A program made the translations under genes and the position numbers. Positions 46,577 through 58,357 of a stretch of DNA of 64,000 nucleotides are shown here, in pieces. The stretch's first letter is position 1; every line of letters begins with the position of its first letter. Source of the stretch: Pseudisothecium myosuroides (taxonomy: Eukaryota; Streptophyta; Bryopsida; Hypnales; Lembophyllaceae); contig OX637292.1 in NCBI GenBank assembly GCA_951799445.1, forward strand, positions 6,575,296 through 6,639,295, in the 5' to 3' direction. The notes under the pieces were generated by a model that did not search any database, was not told the origin of the DNA, and saw only the letters and a list, made by a program, of their open reading frames with translations.

Positions 46577-47482
46577 CCCCTAAAGGCCCGTTGTCCCTTC
46601 GGGGGACAAATGCGTTTTTGGGCAGGTACCTACGGGCTGAAATTTTCTTCTGATTTTTTGAAACTTTTTTTGGAGGTAGAAAATCTGATTAGCTTTGTGG
46701 GAATATAAATTTTTTCACAATTGGTGCCCGGAAAAAAAGTTATGACCAAATAAGCTCAAAATAGGGGATGGTGGGCAACCTGGTCAGCAAAAGAAAAATG
46801 GACAAAAATTTGAATTTTTTTTTTAATATTTTTTTTCTGATAGATTATATTTTTGTCTATCTAGAAAGCTTTGACTCATTTCATTTGGATTTATTATGAG
46901 AAAGTTATGGATATTCTTGTTTTTCGGGCAATTAGAGCATCTTCTTGAAAAAAATAACTTGTAGGATTCATTTCTGAATGCAATTTTTCAAATTTTTCAA
47001 ATTTTTTTTTTTCATGGTTTAATTTACTTGCAAGAATAATCTCACCTTTGGGATTAGTGTATTTTAATTCCATCTAAAATATATGAATATTCTAGATTTT
47101 CCTTCTATCTTGTACCTACTTCTACTTAACAATTTTTTTAAGAATGATAATTAAGTTTTTTTGAATTTTATTTTTTCCTAGACTCTCAACTCAATTCTCT
47201 AATATAAAGATTTAAAGCTCAAAATGTTGTAGTGCAAAAATTTTAAGTTAAAAATGTTTAAAGTCAAAAAATCTAGCCCCGCAATGTGCTGAAAAACTTG
47301 TTTTTTCACTTTAAACGCAGATTTCTTGCAATCTATGCGGTCAAAAATTCTGAATTTTTTTCCATACATTCTCATACTAGTTAGGTGTAAGATCCTACGA
47401 TTAGATGTTAAAAAAAAACATTTTTCAAAATTTTTTACTCTTTGCTATAGAAATGGCAGTTTTGAGTGTTTTTTGGCAGAAG
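46577..47482 (+). mobile_element. piggyBac-like element, copy 2 (right end lost)
   Basis: It starts after TTAA (46,573-46,576) with CCCCTAAAGGCCC and tracks copy 1 (3826-4751) along its length in the same orientation. The match ends at TTTTTTGGCAGAAGGATG near 47,482, so roughly the last 25 bp and the right TTAA are missing. No transposase. Confidence 0.75.
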
Positions 47483-47814
47483 GATGCACCCCTCCACAAT
47501 CAAGGTAGTCATCCAAACTTGCTCCAATTATTCAACCAATAGGTGCATTAGGGGTAGTCACACTTTCTTCATCCCATTCTCAATCATCAAGAGAGTTGAG
47601 ATGGGGCACTCTCTTATTAGCTCTCTATGGCTTGCGATGGTCCCATTCTTTGAAGATTGAGAATAGCCATTTTTTTCCTTCGAAGGTAAAGAATGGAGGT
47701 GAAGAAGATTTTGCTGAAGAATTTTTCATCTCTCCATAGTACACTTTCACTGTACCTGCCGCATTTCAATATTGATGCATTCCAAATTTTGCTTGAGCTC
47801 TGTGCACTAGTAGA
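47483..47814. other. Unassigned DNA
   Basis: No gene or clear repeat. Composition is slightly less AT-rich than the elements on either side. Confidence 0.35.
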
Positions 47815-47935
47815 AAACGCACTACATTTGATTGTCCTAATGACTAAAAATTGTCCACAATGACTATAAATGAGTCATTGTGGACACTTTTTAGTCATTG
47901 TAGACAATCATTTAGGACATATTTTTCTACTAGTG
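47815..47935. mobile_element. CACTA-type hairpin MITE, 121 bp
   Basis: It begins CACTAGTAGAAAA and ends TTTTTCTACTAGTG. Nearly the whole sequence folds back (ATTGTCCACAATGACT / AGTCATTGTGGACA). The flanking 3-mers GTG and ACG differ, so the target duplication is not confirmed. Confidence 0.75.
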
Positions 47936-48481
47936 ACGAGTTTTGTATGTATCACGAGTTGTACACCTTCATCGTGCTTTCCGCCCCATCCAAAAGTTCA
48001 TTTGCGTGTCCATTGCGGAATTTGCAACAATAAACCTTGTTCTCTAATTCTTCATTGTCATTCTCCTCACCAGCAAAAAGAGTGTTACACCCTCTTCATA
48101 GTTTCTGGCTCCTTATTGATTACTCTTTTCTCTCCACAACTTGTCATTCTTCATAGAAATTTTGTTTTCGGAGAAGGTGTAACTACCCCTATTCTTTGTT
48201 TCTATTGTAAACAATGAAGTCATCCATCAACCACTTTTTGGTCTCAATGTACTTCAAGGGTTAATTTTAAAGGACAAACTTACCTAACATTGTAACATTG
48301 AGAAATGAAATCACTTGTAAAATAATTAATAGTCCACCCCCTCTGTTAGCATATTTATATTATTTGAGAATTATATCTAAGTGCAATCAATATGGCATAT
48401 CAATATAGTATTTGTATGTCTTCAATATAAGTATTTTGTATCCCATATCAATATATGTATCTACACATTGTACTATATCAA

Positions 48482-49017
48482 TCCCTAAAGGACCAGGGGG
48501 TTGTCCAAATTTCCAAAAGTGTGAAGATCTATTTTAAAATGCAACTTTGGACAAATATTTTAATGGTTTATAGATAACATCTACAAGGTTAAATCAACAA
48601 TTACACAAACCAATATTTTACAATAAAATTTGAAGCAAGAAATTGAAAATTCCTTCTAAAATGACTTGTAGATTGAGTATTTATGATTTTTACAAGAATT
48701 TTTTTCTATAAGTTCAAAATGCTAAGTTCTAATCATAGTGATTTTTGAAGATTTTTATTTTATTTTTTGATTCAATTTGTTTTTAAATGGTCATTTTTTG
48801 AACCAGAAAAGTTATTTTTTGAGGCTAGACTTACCAATATTCTTTGAGTTATAGAATATTTTCCAAGCAAAGTCTTTATAATCTATACCGTACAAATGTT
48901 AAAGAACTAATACAAGAATCTTCAAAAAAATTGATGGATGAAAAAATGCATTTTGGTGAGTTTGGAATCTTTTCGTTCATTCATTATTTGAAATCTGCAC
49001 TCATGGTCCTTAAAGGG
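48482..49017. mobile_element. TTAA-type (piggyBac-like) short element, 536 bp
   Basis: The left end TCCCTAAAGGACCA and the right end TGGTCCTTAAAGGG are inverted. They are flanked by TCAA (48,478-48,481; one mismatch to TTAA) and TTAA (49,018-49,021). The termini match those of the 926-bp family. The internal sequence differs, so this is another non-autonomous subfamily. Confidence 0.6.
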
Positions 49018-49772
49018 TTAATATTCCATATATAATATCCATATGTATATGTAAGATTGACAATAGGGGAGGGGATACTAATTTTTCTTCTTCCAAATTG
49101 GTAGTTGAGGTTCAAAGCCGCAGAGGTTTTCTAAAAAATTAATCAAAAGCTAGGAGTTTTCAATGCACTACTAAAAAATACTGACCAAATCAACAAAAAA
49201 TTAACTAATTTCTATTGTTTGGAGCACTGCAATGACCATTTTCACTTATTTTTGAACCTTTTGTAAATGCCAACTAAAAGTTGCCAACTTTCTGTTGAGT
49301 TGAATAGTGGAATGACCAAATCAACAAATTTCGGTTGAATTTAGGATCTTTTTGGAATCTTTTGGAATCTTTAGACTGAACTTAATACGGAGTTAATGTT
49401 ATAAGATTTTGGAAGATTTTGGATTGTTCTTGTACCTTTAGCATTATGTAGGGCAAGGTTTGCACATTGATGTTGAATAATTAATAAACCCTTAAGGCCT
49501 AATTTCAATTTGTTTTTCACTCTGAAGTAGGCCTTTTACGATTCAATATTTGTTGAATATGATTCTTGTGAAATTTTTACTAAAGATGTGTTTTACTACT
49601 AACTCAATGCCTAGAAAGTTTCAATCCAATCCAAGTTGCAATTAAAAGTTATGTCTTAAGAGGTCATTTTTTAGAAAAAAAAAGGTATTTGGGGCAACCT
49701 TGACAAATAGATTTAATTGGATTGAAATTCTTTTTACATACTTTCAACAAAATTGTTAACAAAATCTCCAAA

Positions 49773-50835
49773 CACTAGTAGAAAAACAGTGACCTAATCA
49801 ACAAAACATCAACAAATTTTGTTGAAGTGGATACTATATCGTCCATTTTTACATTTTTTAGTTGATTTTGGCACAAGCTAACAAAATGATTACAGAATTT
49901 TGTTGATTTGAATAGTGCAATGTCCAAATCAACAAAAAGATGAACACTTTTTTGTTCATTTGACTTATACGTTTGAAATGAGTTTTCATAATTTGGGCAA
50001 TGTTTAAATCACCAAGGTTGCAATTCTATATACAATAGAATTTCATTTTTTGAACTTAATCATTTAAAATTTGGTGTTTCTTAAATTCAGAAGACTTCAG
50101 AGGTCATTTAAGCATAGTAAAACACCTTTTTTTGAAACAATTTGAACTAACAAAAGTTGCACAGTCAAGCTAACTTTTACCTCAAAAAATCCGTTTGCAA
50201 TTTTGAGTCTCCAATTAAAAGTTATGGACAAAGTTCAGAGAGGGGTTGAAATGGACATTTTTGAGATTTTCAAACTTCCTCTCTGAATTTTGTTCATAAC
50301 TCTTGATTGAAGATTTGAAATCGCAAACGGAATTTTGAAGGTGAAAGTTAGCTTGATTGTGCAACTTTTGTTAGCTTAAATTTTTCAAAAAAAAATGTTT
50401 TAATACGCTTAAATGACCTTTGAAGTCTACTGAGTTCATAATTCAAATATAAAAAAAGCAAGAACTAGTTAAATAAATTCGTGACTCCCACATGTGCATG
50501 CATGTGAATGCATGGTGCATTGGTTGAAGGCCTTGCACCACAAGCAAGGGGTGCAAGGTTTGAACTCCATTGGCAACCTCTTGCTTATGTGGCGGCCACC
50601 TAGGTGGCCTTTTAGGATGACGTGGTAAGTGCCATGTGTCATTTTTTGATTGGTCAAAATTTGATTTTTTTTTTAATTTTCTTAAATATTTCAAATATTT
50701 TGAGTGACCAAATTAACAAAAAAATCAACACTTTTTTGTTCAAAAGAGCCCAAATTAACTCGTCCAAATCAACAAAAAAATCAACACTCTTGTGTTGACT
50801 TTTTGTTAATTTAGTCACTGAATTTTCTACTAGTG
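49773..50835. mobile_element. Inner CACTA element, 1063 bp
   Basis: It begins CACTAGTAGAAAAACAGTGA and ends TCACTGAATTTTCTACTAGT plus G, with AAA on both flanks (49,770-49,772; 50,836-50,838). Subterminal AAATCAACAAA repeats match those of the outer element, so they are relatives. It contains an inverted-repeat core (about 50,040-50,440) and a tRNA-like module (50,508-50,576). Confidence 0.85.
50508..50576 (+). repeat. tRNA-like (A box/B box) module
   Basis: TGGTGCATTGGTTGAAGG (50,513-50,530) resembles an RNA polymerase III A box. GGTTTGAACTCC (50,557-50,568) resembles a B box. Their spacing is tRNA-like. The whole resembles the head of tRNA-derived plant SINEs. Related modules sit at 51,631-51,685 and 54,837-54,890. 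It does not fold into a convincing functional tRNA. Confidence 0.5.
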
Positions 50836-51630
50836 AAAGTTAAAAGTCAAACAAGCACACAATTTTTCTCCAAGTTCCAATGTATTTGACATTCATTTCC
50901 AAGAGTGCTCAACATTAGAAAATGAAGATTAGTATTGAATACCCTTGCACAAAATCTTAAATAAAAAATCCATAATCATTCATTTTCAAAATCAGGTTTC
51001 TAATTCTAAAACTAGATTTCAAAAATAATTTTTCAAAAATATGAACTACCAAAAATAGTAATTTGATAACTTTTAATTTAACTTCAAAATATTGTTGACA
51101 CCAAAATTTGGTGCCTTGGGTATATAGGAGTTAAAACACCATGACTGGAATTCTAAGTATAATTAATTTTTTTTTAACTTCATCATTCAAAATTCGGTAC
51201 TTTTAAACTCAGCAGACTTTGGCAGCCAATTTGGCGTAGTAAAATAACATTTTTCAAAAAACTTTGAACTAAGAAAAGTTGTCAAATTTAGCTAAATTTC
51301 ACTATCAAAAATTTATTTGTGATTTTGAGCCCCCAATCAAAAGTTATGGACAAAAATCAGAGAGTGGTAGTAAGGAACATTTATTTTGACATTTTCAGAC
51401 ATCCTCTCTGATTTTTGTCCATAACTTTTGAATGGAGGCTCAAAATCACAAATGGATTTTTGGAAGTGCAAGTTAGCTTGATTTGACAACTTTTTTTAGT
51501 TCAAAGTTTTTTGAAAAAAGTTGTTTTACTATGCCAAATTGGCCGCCAAAGTCTGCTGAGTTAAAAAGTACCAAAGTGCAAATGGATAAGTAAGGAAAAA
51601 GTTCCTTCTTTTAACATGAAAGTTCAACGT

Positions 51631-51685
51631 TGGTGTGTTGGTTGAGTCTTTAGGTTACTAGGTGCAAGGTCTCGGGTTCAAACAC
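51631..51685 (+). repeat. Second tRNA-like module
   Basis: An A-box-like TGGTGTGTTGGTTGAG is followed by the B-box-like GGGTTCAAACAC (51,674-51,685) and GGTTGGTGACC. It occupies the same relative position, after the inverted-repeat core, as the module in the inner element. Confidence 0.5.
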
Positions 51686-52327
51686 GGTTGGTGACCAAGG
51701 GTAGGTCATAGGGTTGCCCGAAGGCTCCGGATAGTGAAAAAGTCCAAATTTTTTCTACTACCCGAAATTTTAGGGTAGTAGAAAAAAAATTGATTTTTTT
51801 TTTTTTTTTTAATTTTAAATTTGACCAAAACAACAGATTTGTGTTGAATTGTGGCCAAAACAACGCGTCTGAAACAACAGACGTGATCAACAGATTTGAG
51901 TTGAAATTTTGTTGTTTTGGCCACTGAATTTCTAGTAGTGATGGGGAGATTCAAATTTTCTCACTCCAGATCGAGAATTGTAGATTTTTGATGAGCGGGA
52001 GGGCCAAGTACAGGGCTACGCGCGTCTTCTCATTACATTGTAAGCTCAAGGGTTACACCAATTACACCAAAATGTTATTACTACCATTTCCAATTTTGCT
52101 TAAAATTTCATACTACTTTAAGTATTTTTATAATTTATATTTTAAAAATTGCTTTTTAAAATCCTATAAATTTTATTTTAATATTTTTAATTATTTAAAA
52201 ATGAAATTAAAATTTGGATGTATATTACTACATGAAAAAAATATCAAATTTTTGAAAGGTATATTTTAGTTTAAGAAACAAATGAAGTTTGATCAAATAG
52301 GAATATGGAATGTCTTTTAAGAGTTAA

Positions 52328-53159
52328 TCCCTAAAGGTTCATGCACCCAAATGAAGATGCGCCTTGGTCAACCTTCATTATAACTTTCAAAATTATCATT
52401 TGTGGTATTTATTTAGATCCAAAAAAATGAAGTTCGTCTAGTTTTATTTCTACTCTATTTTAAAATTATGAAAAACTAAAAATTGAAGGAATTGCAATTG
52501 CAAACTCTATGTGTTAGAATCCAAATTATATAATAATTTATATATTTTATATTTATTAATTTTTCTTAAATGATTCTTCAATTTAAATTAAAAAACCATT
52601 TTGACATTCATTTATGATAAAAATTTTAAATTATTCTAATTTTTATTGTAATTTTAGTAATTTTTATTTTTATTTATTTTTATTTTAAAAATTATAATAA
52701 TTTCATTTTCGTATCTAAATTTATGAAAAATCAACATCAATAGGAAAATACATCCCTTCATAAGCTTAAAATATCAAAATTTTATATATTAATTATATGA
52801 AAGAATAAATTTAGTTTGATAGTAGCATGTGAATTGAAGGTCATTGGCAAAGGTGTCTTGGATGTTCAAAATAAAATAATTAATTGATAAATCTTCACAT
52901 CAGATTCCATTGCTATTTGTATTTCTTGAAATAAGGTTCAAATTAATTAGATTTTTTGCTATGATCACTAATTTTTTAATTTTTTGTATAAAAAACATAA
53001 CAATGATAATTTTTTACAAAGCAAATTGAATTTTTTTTAAAATAGATAGACAATTCATAATATCGCATATTAATCACATTCTAAAATATAAGATTTATAT
53101 TTGAATATAATTTGAAAGGCTAAATTTAGCTCAAATATAATGTTTGACCAATTTAGAAG
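52328..53159. mobile_element. Possible TTAA-flanked element, 832 bp
   Basis: TTAA (52,324-52,327) is followed by TCCCTAAAGGTTCA. At the other side TTGACCAATTTAGAAG precedes TTAA (53,160-53,163). The left terminus clearly resembles the piggyBac-like family; the right is a poor match. Very AT-rich inside. Confidence 0.3.
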
Positions 53160-53940
53160 TTAAATACAATGATTTTTATTATATATTGTTGGCAAGTGAA
53201 AGAGAATCCCAATGCACCTTAGTATGCATTATTTGAACATTGTGGGGACATGGTATAAATTTACAAAATACTATCTTTTTTGTGAACCAAAAACTAGTAT
53301 CAAGCTCTCTTAGACTTTTATTTTTAATAGTTGTAGACAGTTTCAAGCAACCATGACAATTGATCTAATTAATTTAATTTTGTATATATATTCTCAACAA
53401 GATTGTTAAAATAATCTCAAAAGTTGAAAGGCATACAAGCACACAATTTTGACTGACAGCCATTTGAAATAAATTTTTCTCAATCGGGCAACGTTTTAAA
53501 CACTACGGTTGAAATTCTATGTACAATAAAAATATAATTTTTTTAACAATCATTCACAATTTGGTGTTTAGGGTGTTTAAACTTAGTAGACTTTGGTGTC
53601 TATTTTGACAGAGTTGAATCACTTTTTCAAAAAGAATTGAACTAAGAAAAGTTTAAAAATCAAGTTAACTTTCATTTTCAAAAATCAATTTGAGATTTTG
53701 AGCCTCCAATCAAAAGTTATGGACAAAGATCAGAGAAGGGTTGCAAGGGACATTTTCATTTAGACATTTTCAAACATCCTCTCTAAATTTTGTCTATAAC
53801 TTTTGATTGGAAACTCAAACTCACAGACGGATTTTTTGAGATGAAAGTTAGCTTTATTTTTCAATTTTTTAGTTCAATTTTTTTTGGGAATAAGTTATTT
53901 TACTATGTCAAAATGGCTGCCAAAGTCTATTGAGTATTAA

Positions 53941-54769
53941 CCCCTATCTGCTTGAGCGACCAAATATGGTCTCTCCAAAATTTCAAACTTGTTTTGGATT
54001 AGATAGTTCAATTTTTTTGACTATTTTAAATTTTTTATGGGCAATAATGAAGATTATCTAATGAAATTTTTTATTTTTTAGTGAAAAAGTAAACATTTGA
54101 TGTTTGAAAGGTCTTCAAAAGCATATATGTATCATTAGTGGAAGACTAAAGCTTGCTAATTTTATTTGATTACCTGGCTTTAAACAAAGCTTGCTAATTT
54201 TACTTGATTACTTGGCTTTAAGCAAAGCTTGCCAATTTTACTTAATTTGAGATCTAAAAAATTATATTTATCCATTTGCTTTGGAAATGGTTCAAAAAAG
54301 GAGCTAAGTATGTTCATGATTTTTACTGTTGAAAATTTAAATGTTCAAGTATTGATTTGGTATTATTTGCAATTTCTACTTATAAAAAAAATTACATTTC
54401 AACAATTGCAAGGTGGATTGTATAATGAGTTTGATATCTCTTCATTTGAACTTTAAGTCTTTTGGAAGTGCAATTTAGCGTGCTAATACAATTTTTAGTT
54501 GTTCTTGTCACCTCTAATTTCAAAGAAAATTTATAAAAAAAATTTTGAAACATTTTGGAGAGAGGCAACATACTAAAATAAAATATGCACAATTCTCCTA
54601 TTATAATCTCTCAATTTCTATGCAATTTTGCACTCAAAATTGGTATGCAACTAGTAAGCAAGCTCTTTAAACATCTATACGATTAGATTTGCTTCATTGG
54701 AGATAATTATAAGCCTGGACATTTTTTCTATAGGAAAAACAAAATTGGAAAGACTTTGGCGCTTAGGAG
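53941..54769. mobile_element. TTAA-flanked insertion, 829 bp, with an empty-site paralogue
   Basis: TTAA lies at 53,937-53,940 and 54,770-54,773. The termini are CCCCTATCTGCTTGAGCG and CTTTGGCGCTTAGGAG (imperfect inverses). The host sequence has an uninterrupted counterpart at 51,545-51,590, where CTGAG TTAA AAAGTACC shows one TTAA. That is the expected pre-insertion site for a piggyBac-type element. No coding capacity. Confidence 0.65.
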
Positions 54770-54836
54770 TTAACAACATTGAATTGCAAATGAATAAATT
54801 TAAAAAAAATTCACATTGCATATACAATTATAAAGC

Positions 54837-54890
54837 TGGCTTGATAGTTAGTACCTCGGGCTTCCGAGCCCGAGGTTTCAAGTTCAAATC
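54837..54890 (+). repeat. Third tRNA-like module with a GC-rich stem
   Basis: An A-box-like TGGCTTGATAGTTAG is followed by a perfect stem (CTCGGGC / GCCCGAG) where an anticodon arm would lie, then AGTTCAAATC as a degenerate B box. It is the most tRNA-like of the three modules. Confidence 0.45.
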
Positions 54891-55132
54891 TGGTTGGTAA
54901 CTATAGGTGGATTTACATCGCTACCCAAAGTATCCAGACAGTATAAAATTTTTATGTATTACTTGAAAATTTTGGACCAAAAAAAATTATTTTAATTTTT
55001 TCCTCCACAAATATGACCAAATTAACAAAATAATCAATAGATTTTAGTATAATTTTGACTTGAACAATGCATTCAAAATAACAGATACAAACAACAATTT
55101 TCAGTTGTTTTATTTCAAATTTTTCTAGTAGA

Positions 55133-57983
55133 GCAAAGAAATTCTAAATTTTGTATGAAAATATATCTTGAAATTTTTTATAGAACTAATTTAATAACTT
55201 TTATTTTTCATCTTGAAAGCAAGTTATAGTATTTTTTTGACATTGCCCATATAATTTTTTAAGATTTGAGGTGAATTTTTTAATCCAAAACAACAAAGAC
55301 TCACTCCATTTGGAGCTTGTATGTATGACTTGTATTTAGTTGAAAGAAGAAGAGTCATCTGCCTTGGCCTTTAGGATACCAAGAGCAATAATTTTGAGCA
55401 CTCGTAATTTGCCGTGTAAAATTTTATTTTTAAATATATGTTTTTGAGCATCTGTATTTTCATATTGTGGTTTTAAAAAAGAAATATTCATTTTATTTAG
55501 AGGTTATATGCAAAAGTTATGATTAGTTAGAGGTTTAAATTCACTATTGTAAGGAAGCATTGTAGATTCCTTCATTTTGAGTTTCAGTTCATTTATTATA
55601 TTTTCTTAGTGGTATTAGACATTTTTTTGAAATTTTTTAAGTTTAAAAGATTTTTTCTTATAGAACTTCAAGTTCAAATCTTGAATGAGACTGAAGCGTG
55701 TATTTGAGTGCTGAGAGGTTTGCTACTCCAATCCTTGTACCATAATAGAAAAAAATTTCACTCTATTACCCATTACAATAAACAATATTGCCTTTTGATA
55801 AAAAAATATAGGTTGTCTTCTATTTGATAAACTAATGGAATAATTTTGTTGAGTTTGGAAGGCAATAAATGCAAAAAATTTAGTTATATTATTAATGTTT
55901 TTTTGTTTTTTTTAAATTTTCTCAATCTCTTACTTACTCATGTTGAAACACAAATAAGAGTATTTTCATTAAAGCTTATATATTAAACCAATTTCATTAT
56001 TTTGTATTAGAGGTAAGAAAGAGTTTAGATTGACACTTTTTCATCTACTTCGTTGAAATTTTTTACATTGTAAATTGTAAATCAATGTATTGGTTCATAT
56101 TCACACATACTTGAAGTTTATTAATTGATTAAGAGGGGTTATTTTGAATTTAGTTTAGCCTTTTACTTCATTAAATGTTAACAATTGATGAACAAAGATT
56201 ATTTCATACTACAATGTAAAAGTCCCTACGCTTACTAATTTACATTAACGTAATTGTATATAATCATAATTGACTAGGAATTTGGTATGAAGATTTTTAA
56301 ATTTACAAACAATATCGATAGCGTAAACATCTACAACCTTTGCATCTACAAATTTTTAAAAAAATTATAAAATTCTCTATACTTGCATAATTATAATAAA
56401 CCTCATGCATTGTGTAACGAAAGATTTTTTAAAATCCAAACCAAAAGATTGGATTTATTATTTAAGGATTAAAACTCAAAAAAATTGTAGTGTATAGTTT
56501 ACATTTATGTTTGCTATTGAAAATTATTATTTAAAAAATCTTATAGCTTAACAAGCTTCAATCTTGTGAGTATAGTTGTAGTTAACTACTCATTGAAAGT
56601 CTAACTTGGAGAATACTTAAAACAAACTTCAAGCTTATTGTGATTCTTTTGATCTTCCATCTTTAGTAGTAGACTAATAGGAAACCTTTCAATATCAAAA
56701 CAACCACTTGTAAGCGTTTTCCTGCCACCCTTAAGAGAAAAAAACAAGTACAATTGCGTTCCAATTGTGTTTTTTTATTGTTTTTGTTATTACATTCCTA
56801 AATAGATGCCTAAACATTGTCCAATTGACCTTCCAAATAATACATAAGCATTTTTTACCTGCAGGCCCTAGTTGATTCAAATTTCATAAGAAACAATTAC
56901 AAATTGCATAAAATCACAATTTTTGATGTTTTGACTAATTTAACCCAAAATTTTTGGATTTTTAAAGTAATATTGTTTTAAATAAAATTTAAATATCCTA
57001 ACTCGTAAATTATGGTCTATCTATTTTAAAATGGTAAGAAACTTAAAAATTAGATGCTACTAGCAAAAAATTTGGATGGTTGAAGTTTTGGCTTTCAATT
57101 GATCTAAAAAACTTCATCCATCAACATCTTTCAAATTTTCAATCCAAATAAGTTTTGTATCTCAAGATTAAGTTCCAAACTAATTCTAGTTTTTAAATCT
57201 AAAGTTCCAATCAAATTAATTAAATTACTAAAAACTTCATTGAAATCTAAACTAAATTAAGACTAAACTTTATTCTAAATTATCTTCTTCAATATTGATC
57301 TTTTTTTAAGTTTAAATTAATTCTAAATTTTTAAAAATATTCTTTATATGATTTTATTTTTATTTTTTTTCACAATTGTCCTTAAGAGATTTAATTAAAT
57401 TTTTTTATTCATTATCTATTATTTTGGACCTTTATTTTTATTTATTATTTTTAAATTTGTATTATTTATATTCAAAGATCTTATAATTTTATTTTTAGAT
57501 AGATAAAACACTTAGGCTTTAAATTTTAGGGTTTAGATGTCGTAGAAGTGTTTCCGATTTCAGAGTTTGGGTATTTAAAAAACTTCTTATTTTTATTAAG
57601 TTATTTTTTTAGGAAGTCATTCTATTAAAAATTATTTCTTCATAAAGTCATCTTGTCTTGTATTTACGACACTTGCTGTCATTTTAAATGTCACTCTTTT
57701 AAAAAATTCGATGTAAATGACATAAATATATCTAAATACTTTAGTTTTCTCGTTCAAATCATTTCATCGTTCTCTTTTTCAATAATTAAATATATATATG
57801 AAATATTATATATTCACTAGCATTGAAAGTGTTGAATATGGAATAACTTACTATTCAGTTTGCTCAACATTATTAAAGGTGTTGAAATATGACAAATTGA
57901 CATTTAATTTAAGTGAAGTTTGTAACAAATGAAAATTTTAGGGAATTTTTTTTATCCTTACTTTGATTGCTCGTGGGTACAAT
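55133..57983. other. AT-rich gene-free stretch
   Basis: About 2.8 kb of strongly AT-rich DNA with many poly-A/T tracts and ATTTTTA-like motifs. No open frame above background, no clear terminal repeats and no RNA gene is visible. Confidence 0.5.
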
Positions 57984-58357
57984 CAGGGTTGTCCCCGTCA
58001 CGTCACGTCTGGACGTCCGGATCCATCCCCGGCGTCCGTCAGGATAAAATCTGACCGAGAACCGTCGACAGAGGATGAATAACTGCAGAAATGGATGGAC
58101 GGACTCGATGGACGTTATTAGTCGACGGGCGGGCTGGCCTGGCTTGGATGGGCGGTCTGGACGGGCGATTACGCTGGACGGGTGGCTGGACGGACAGGTT
58201 GGACGGGCGGGCTGGCCTGGCTTGGCCTGGCGGTCTGGACGGGCGATTACGCTGGACGGGTGGCTGGACGGGCGAGCTGGACGGGCGGGCTGGACGGGCG
58301 GGCCGCCGTCGACGGGCCTCTGGACGGACATCTGGACAGGCGGGATGGTTAACCCTG
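57984..58357. mobile_element. GC-rich hAT-like element with internal minisatellite
   Basis: The left end is CAGGGTTGTCC. The right end (to 58,357) is GGTTAACCCTG. Beyond the ends, TCTGGACGTCCGGA near 58,008 and GGACGGACATCTGGAC near 58,322 extend the inverted pairing imperfectly. The CAGGGTTGTC terminus resembles the hAT MITE at 15,950. An 8-bp target duplication is not found. The interior is strikingly GC-rich in AT-rich surroundings. Confidence 0.45.
58079..58345. repeat. GC-rich minisatellite (GGACGGGCGG motif)
   Basis: Dense variants of CTGGACGGGCGG occur, with a larger period of 78 bp: CGGTCTGGACGGGCGATTAC recurs at 58,153 and 58,231. Long frames in several phases (Pro/Ala/Arg-rich on the minus strand) are by-products of this repeat and not genes. 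Confidence 0.85.

Larger units (their letters stand above)
49166..51940. mobile_element. Outer CACTA element of a nested pair, 2775 bp
   Basis: It begins CACTACTAAAAAATACTGAC and ends GGCCACTGAATTTCTAGTAG plus TG, flanked by ATG on both sides (49,163-49,165; 51,941-51,943). Subterminal repeats such as GACCAAATCAACAAA and CAAAACAACA occur at both ends. It hosts a second CACTA element (49,773-50,835). It also holds an inverted-repeat core (about 51,140-51,565) and a tRNA-like module (51,631-51,685). No transposase gene is seen. Confidence 0.85.
53370..55132. mobile_element. Truncated relative of the 49,166 CACTA element
   Basis: The sequence parallels 49,720-51,940: AACAAGATTGTTAA and CAAGCACACAATTTT, then an inverted-repeat core (53,500-53,936, with CCTCCAATCAAAAGTTATGG), a tRNA-like module and a right end AAATTTTTCTAGTAGAG at about 55,132. 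The left terminus is missing. It is interrupted by the TTAA-flanked insertion at 53,941-54,769. Confidence 0.65.

Noticed and set aside
54837..54890. A functional tRNA gene
   Set aside because: Only box-like motifs and one stem are present; acceptor and D/T stems do not pair convincingly, and two weaker relatives lie in mobile elements.
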